The notes beneath the pieces are model-generated. The model searched no databases. It saw only the letters and a program-made list of their open reading frames with translations, and had not been told where the DNA came from. 64,000 nucleotides of DNA from the NCBI RefSeq assembly GCF_022605165.1, contig NC_063081.1:62001-126000 (forward strand), read 5' to 3'. This stretch comes from Purpureocillium takamizusanense. Taxonomy: Eukaryota; Ascomycota; Sordariomycetes; Hypocreales; Ophiocordycipitaceae. Positions 58,877 to 64,000 of this stretch are shown here, piece after piece; the first letter of the stretch is position 1, and each line of letters begins with the position of its first letter. Made by a program: the position numbers and the translations under genes.

Positions 58877-60410
58877 TCAAGGGCTGAGTAGGTACCGCGC
58901 ATCCAGGCCAGCCAGCACCTCGCAGTACTCGAGCGGCCACTGAATGTACTTTTGGTACTCGCTGGGCAAGGTCTTGGCCAGATCCCTTGTCCAGCCAATA
59001 ATGACATTTTTCCGTCCCGGCAACTTTGGGCAGTCTGCCGGGGCGATGCAGAACCGGCCGAGAATGTAGTCGAGCAGGAACATGTGGATGACGAGCAGTC
59101 GGCCGACATGGTTCTCCGCATCGATAAGAGAGAGAAACTCTTGGTTCGAAAAGGATGATGGCATCATGTACAAGATGACAAATTCTTTCCAAGCTGCAGG
59201 GCCATGTCAGTCGGGCTGACCACACAGAATCAACATGACAGTTAGACGACGTACCGGCGAGGGACGACTCATGGAGGGCGTCAATGCACCGAAGCTGGCA
59301 GCCCAGGTAGGCTCTCTCGGTCTGCTCATGACACAGGGGCTCGAGGCTCGCGACAGACGCCCTGAAGGCGTCAGTGACGGCAAAATCCTTGGGCATCTCG
59401 CAGACTACGGCGGTGAGCGACTGGATGTGGCCCTGGGGCGTAAAGGTCCGAAAGATGGAGGTGGTGTAGTCGGTGATGACCGAGGTGGCAACGAGGTGGG
59501 CGCCCCGAGTCATGGTCATGTACTCGATCATTGTGTCAGAGAGTAGGGACGACTGCGTGAGGAGGCAGAGGACGGTGGCGAAGAGGGCGTCGGCGTCGGC
59601 AGCCGACGTCGGCGGCCGACTGAGCTGCTCGTTGAACAGTTTGATGGCGACGACGCGATGCTGTAGAGCCTGCGAGGTGTAGTCGACGTTGCCGTTTTGC
59701 GAGAGGTTGGAGGCGCCAAGTCCGAGCAGGGCGTGGGCCAGGTGCTCATACTGGGCAAAGTCAGCACTCATGCGACGTGATGGAGGGGGGGCAGCTTGCA
59801 GGTCAAGCCTCACCTGGTGGGACATGGCGGCGGCGTCGGACCAGACCTGGCCGTTGCGGAGGGGAAGCGTGGGGAAGGCCGTAGTCAGGAACTGGTGGTA
59901 AAAGCGCAGGTCTTGGAGGGCGAGCATCGAAGGGTTGGCGCGCAAGGCGGCGGCGGCGGCGACACCAACGGTGTTGGAGGAGGAAGCCGACGGCGACGCA
60001 TTGCTGGCAGCTGGGGGGTAGACGCAGGTGAGGCCGAGGCGACGGCAGGGAGCGCACTCGGGGCGCAACTCGTTGCACTTGACGCGGCGCCGCTTGCAGC
60101 TGAAGCAGCCAAGGCGCGACTTGAAGTGGCCGCGACGACTCAATGGCTGGCGAGGGGTGGGAGTGGCATTGGCGGCAGACGGCACGGCCGCAATGGCCGA
60201 GGAGGAAGTTGGCGATGAAGCCGAGGGAGGCGGCGACGAGGAACAGCCGTCTCGGGTCGAGCCGCCGCAGGAGGATGAGGACGAGGACGAGGACGAGGAG
60301 GCCGTTGCTGACGAGGGGCACGAGTCGGGACTGAAGCTCGTCTTGGGCCCCATGACAACGGTCTGATCGCGGGATGTCGCCCCGGCGGCACTCGTAACGG
60401 GGGCCGACAT
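58877..60410 (-). CDS. Upc2-like Zn2Cys6 transcription factor
   Basis: Two exons (60410-59255, 59193-58877) give 490 residues. A Ser-rich N-terminus of about 95 residues leads to HFKSRLGCFSCKRRRVK, then CNELRPECAPCRRLGLTC, exact Zn2Cys6 spacing. The leading H-x-K-S-R-x-G-C pattern is typical of the Upc2/sterol-uptake-regulator-like subgroup. The body (LRFYHQFLTTAFPTLP, EYEHLAHALLGLGASNL-like, ALFATVLCLLTQSSL) fits the C-terminal fungal_trans_2-like domain. The exon 2 join (SLAG to AWKEFVILYM) keeps frame. A role in sterol or stress regulation is family-level inference only. Poly-Ser and Ala tracts vary between alleles in such genes. Confidence 0.88.
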
Positions 60411-62187
60411 TCAGCCCCAAACAAATGCCGGCGGTGGTGACGACGGAGGCGCGCGTCCAATGACGCCGTGGAGGACGGGGGGGCTGCAAGAGCTGCCTGC
60501 CGTCTCTTGGGCCAGCGCCACCACCACCGCAGCCGCCGGGCTGGGCCGGGCTGGGCTGGGCTGGGCTGGGCCTCGGGATCAGGGGCGGAAGCGGCCTCGA
60601 GGCTGCGGAGCGGGAGCGAAGGCGAGACGATGCGACCGCTGGGCCTCTCTGTTGGCGACGGTTGGTTGGTGTTGCGCGCGCGCGCAGCTCTCTCTCGGTC
60701 GCAGTCGCACCGCACCCACGAACGTCCCGGGGGGGCGGGGGCCGCACGGAGCCGGCAGACCAAGGCCGGGCCGGGTCGATCGATCGATCGGACGGACAGG
60801 CAGACGGTCGGTCGGACGGACAGGCGAGTCGGGTTGGTTCCGTGCAGCCAAGGCTGGGCCGGACAAGGAAAGCCACTACGTGCGTACTGCGACCGACAGG
60901 GCGGCGGGCAGCAGGCGGGCAGCAGGCAAGCGGGCGCCCGAGTCCGTGGAGTTGGGAGCCGGGAGTCCGCGGAGGATGGACGACGTCGGCGTTGAGGGGC
61001 GGTGACGATGGTCCGTCTGGTGTGCAGAACGGCGCAGTCAAGTAGTGCCCCAATTCAATCAATGGCCGCTGCCTGAGGTAGGTGGTGTTCCAGCCAGTGC
61101 AAGCGAGGGCAGGCCGGCGGGATGGGCAGCTCCGCATTTTTTTTTTCTGACAGCGACAGCGCCGCCGCACAGCCTCTGCGCTCGGCCGTAGTTCATTGGA
61201 AGTCCCGTCTTGAAGCCGCCTGGTGAACTCTGGGGTTGGTCCATCCAAAGCCGACGTCGGGCTATTCGACCTTTTGTGAGGCGGCTCTGGCCCGCCTTCT
61301 CCGTGTGGTTGCGTCGCAAACGAACCCTCCCTTGCCTCCCTCCCACCATGCAGCTGAGCTGACCCGAACTGGCAGTGGAGTGACATTGGTAATAAACTTC
61401 CATCCGCAGGCAGGTCACTGCAGCTGTGCGCGCAGCGCAGCGCAGTCCAGGGCACCTCAGTATCTGGCAGCGGCTGAGCGGAAGGAGTGGAGGGGCCCGG
61501 GGGTGGGGTGGGGGGACCTCAGGGGAGGGGCCTGCACCGCCCAGCCCTGCGCACCCACCGGGCAGGCTCTCCATCCACTGATGGATCCACTGCATGCCCG
61601 CATGCGCTGAGGATTGAGCTGCTCTACGGGGCAGTACTAAAGGTTAGTACGTAGCTGAGGTGGTGCACTCCGGGGCCGCACTTCACTGCGCACGGCACTG
61701 AGACGCCTCGTCGGCAGCAGGGCTGACGGCCGTCATATCCGAACGCCCGGTCGCCGCCCGCACGGCGTCACGTGGGGCCCTGGGTCTTCAATGTCCCTCC
61801 CCCGACTCCCGACGCAGCGGGCTTGCTTCTCTCATTGATGGATGACTGGGATACCGACACCACCAACACGATCAACTACACCTGAAGAGGCATGACACTA
61901 GCACACCTCGTGTCGTCTTTCCTCCACCAGCCCTCTGGGTGCGCCCCGACGATACAAAAGTAAGCAACAAGCTCTTGCCTTTCGCCCTGCGGCAGATGCT
62001 ACGCAGTGCTCTGGCTAACTCGTATCAAAACAACCTCAAGCGGGGGGGACAAGTCCGTGAGCTTCAGCCTTCATGACATAGCCTGCCTTTTACCTGCCTA
62101 GTAGGCCCCTCTCCAGGAAACACAACCTCGGCCTGTCGTTGCAGACCTCGAATCCGGCCCTCGCATAGGTATGCGTCCACTGCGCCG
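60411..62187. other. intergenic region with GGGCT pentamer tract
   Basis: About 1.8 kb with no supported gene. A (GGGCT)n tract, that is CAGCC on the minus strand, spans about 60538-60571, some 130-160 bp upstream of the Upc2-like start codon. Short GGAC/GATC tetranucleotide runs occur near 60778-60835. Confidence 0.45.
60538..60571 (-). repeat. CAGCC pentanucleotide tract
   Basis: About six near-perfect copies. It is in the same orientation relative to its downstream gene as the tract at 16726-16754. Confidence 0.8.
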
Positions 62188-63868
62188 TCACAGTACATAC
62201 CGAAACATCGCCTACGTACCCCTTCTCGTTAGCCACATCGGAGCACCTTGTATTACACCGTTTTGGCAGGCACTCACGTTCTTCTTGTCCGTCACGTCTT
62301 CGAAGCCTTGCAGCTCGCTTGAGCGCTTGAGCGCCTGAATCGTCTCGTCGGGCAGGCCTGCCAACCCCGCCTCGCGTCGCCTGTTCTCCCGCACGTACAG
62401 CAGTCGGAGACCCTGGTTCAGCAGCAGGTTGATGCAAAAGGCACACAACATGGCCACGATGCCGCTCCGGTACTCGGGCGCCTCGGTGCTCTTGAAGAAC
62501 TGCGGTCCTGAAATCTGTCCGACGCAGTAGCACACGAATACCCACCCGCTGGCCACGGACCGCTTCGTGCTGCCGGCGATGTTACTCGACAGCAGTCCCA
62601 GTATTACGAGAAATCCCACCGGGTAGCTGCCCAGAAGCCAGACTCCGACGAGCCTGCCCCATTTGTTATCCGCGGCGAGCTTGTTGATGAGGCAAGCCCC
62701 AATGATCTATTTTGTTCAGCCCTTTCGTGTCGGAAAATCAGCTCAATGGCGGCCTTACCGGAGGGATCATCGCCGCGCTGGCCACGTGTAGCCGCGAACT
62801 GCGAATCTTGCTCGAAAGCACGCCCGAACCTAGCTGTGCAACGGTCTGCACGGCAGACAGCGGCAGCTGCATCAGGATGGTGTTGAGCGGACTGAAGCCG
62901 AAGCCCTGCACGATGAGCGGCCCAAAGGCAAGCCCGCCGCTGCCGATGGCGTTGACAAATGAGATGAGGCCGAGCACGATGACAGCGGGATCTGTGGCCG
63001 CCTCCATGACCTGGTTTGCGTCAAACCTCCTACTGCGACCCGTCCCGGTCTTGTTCGCAGCCACCCGCTGCACCGCAATGACTTTGTCTTCGTCTTGGAG
63101 CCAGCTGGCCCGCGCTGGCCCGTCGGGCACGAAAATCACAAAGGCGATGCCCCATGCAACCGTGACGGCCCCTAGGATGAGGAAGATGTACTGCCACGGC
63201 GCCAGACTTCCTCCAATGTGCCCGATGCCGTATGCGAGGAGGCCACCGATGCAGCCCCCTACGCCCAAGAAGGAAATCCATAACGCAGAGCGTCCGGCCT
63301 GCTCCTGGCGCGACCACCAGATGCCCGTCACGGCGACGAATCCCGGCGAGATGGTGGCCTCTGTCATGCCCAGGATGAAGCGGACCGACGCGAGCCCAGC
63401 AAAGCTCGAGCAAGCGGCCGTGCTCATGAGCACGCCGCCCCAGAGCACAATGTTGGCGCCGAGAAACTTGGCCACGGAGACGCGCTGCAGAAGCGCCACG
63501 CCAGGGTACTCGGCCACCAGGTAGCCAAAGTAGAAAATGCTGCTGGCCCAGCTGTACTGCTGGCCAACGAGATTGGTGTCACGGATCAGGCCGTAGACGG
63601 ATGAGTAGGCCAGCGACGTCTTGTCGATGAACTGTAGGGCGTATGTGACGCAGAGAAACGGGAGGATGCGAGCGTCGATTTTGCGCAGCACACGTTTGCT
63701 CGCGGCCGCGTCTGGCTCACCGGCGGCGATGGCCCGCACGGCGAGGTCGCCGGCTTCATCCGTGATGCGCGCCGCGCCCTTGTCGTCACGCTCTGCGTGG
63801 CTCGCCTGGCGTGAGACGGACAGCTCGATGGCTTCTCCAGCGCCTGTAGACGGAGCCTGTGCAGCCAT
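62188..63868 (-). CDS. MFS transporter, Dal5/anion:cation symporter type
   Basis: Three exons (63868-62759, 62706-62278, 62211-62188) encode 520 residues. After a charged N-terminus, KIDARILPFLCVTYALQFIDKTSL starts helix 1 (KID and DK are family hallmarks). Further landmarks are GYLVAEYPG, RFILGMTEATISPGF and GIWWSRQEQAGRSALW in the first half, and SNIAGSTKRSVASGW with FVCYCVGQISGPQFF in the second. The final exon of eight codons (AMFRYVL then stop) restores the usual F-R-Y-V-L end of the family and would be missed without splicing. The substrate is probably a small organic anion, not specified by sequence. Start at 63868 is in a good context; an upstream in-frame Met at 63922 is less likely. 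Confidence 0.9.
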
Positions 63869-64000
63869 TGCGTCTTGTCGAGCACGTTCTCTGTTGCAAA
63901 CAGCACGCGCTTGCCAGCTCAAGTCTTACAATTGCCGACTCTCTCACTGGCGAGCGAAACAAAGGTCTAGGCCTCCCGTCTTCAGAGGGCACGTCGTCTT
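63869..64000. other. upstream region of MFS gene (window edge)
   Basis: The last 130 bp should hold part of the promoter and 5' leader of the minus-strand transporter; nothing else is visible before the window ends. Confidence 0.4.

Noticed and set aside
59803..61455. 550-codon minus-strand open frame
   Set aside because: It overlaps the Zn2Cys6 gene in another frame and continues into non-coding DNA. It is Arg/Pro/Ser-rich low-complexity sequence without domains.

Overview
The window is nuclear DNA from a filamentous ascomycete, most likely a Sordariomycete and plausibly a hypocrealean insect, nematode or plant associate (inference). It has short GT-AG introns of about 45-175 bp with RCTRAC-like branch sites. 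It carries several Zn2Cys6 regulators, single-copy fungal families (DUF7730, DUF3632, LITAF-like) and a GC-rich background. One DNA transposon has been reduced to nearly pure AT in the way repeat-induced point mutation (RIP) would do it. The secreted set (subtilisin, T1/ribotoxin-fold RNase, tyrosinase, small secreted proteins) suits a host- or decay-associated lifestyle. Species cannot be named from sequence alone. Gene models were spliced by hand; each keeps one frame through all junctions.

Layout. 0-0.7 kb: small secreted Cys-rich protein. 0.9-4.9 kb: Zn2Cys6 regulator divergent from a monocarboxylate-type MFS transporter. 5.2-13 kb: DUF7730 protein, second Zn2Cys6 factor, GST, NAD(P)-binding reductase-like protein, CPYC glutaredoxin and LITAF-like protein, a loosely redox-related stretch. 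14.0-15.1 kb: degenerate TIR transposon. 17.2-23.0 kb: membrane-anchored glycosyltransferase-like protein, TRI5-like terpene cyclase and divergent P450, with a shared upstream region carrying an array of eight TTCGAA palindromes, mostly spaced 21 bp. 23.3-28.1 kb: DUF3632 protein, secreted RNase, complete seven-exon tyrosinase. 28.1-32.7 kb: gene-poor. 32.7-35.1 kb: proteinase K-type subtilisin and a small secreted Ala/Lys/Pro-rich protein.

37.4-41.25 kb is a diverged tandem segmental duplication of about 1.9 kb per unit. Each unit carries one member of an unrecognised family of three-exon small secreted proteins. 41.3-52.9 kb groups a PrpF-family isomerase, a large Zn2Cys6 factor with a GC-AG intron, a Dal5-type MFS transporter and an AtuA-like (DUF1446) protein. 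The grouping looks like a regulated organic-acid or branched-chain catabolic cluster (inference). 54.6-64 kb: chromodomain protein, intron-containing tRNA-Pro(AGG), Upc2-like Zn2Cys6 factor and another Dal5-type transporter.

Most interesting points: the tandem-duplicated secreted-protein locus, the terpene cyclase/P450 pair with its helically phased palindrome array and an odd P450 I-helix, the PrpF/AtuA cluster, and the RIP-eroded TIR element.
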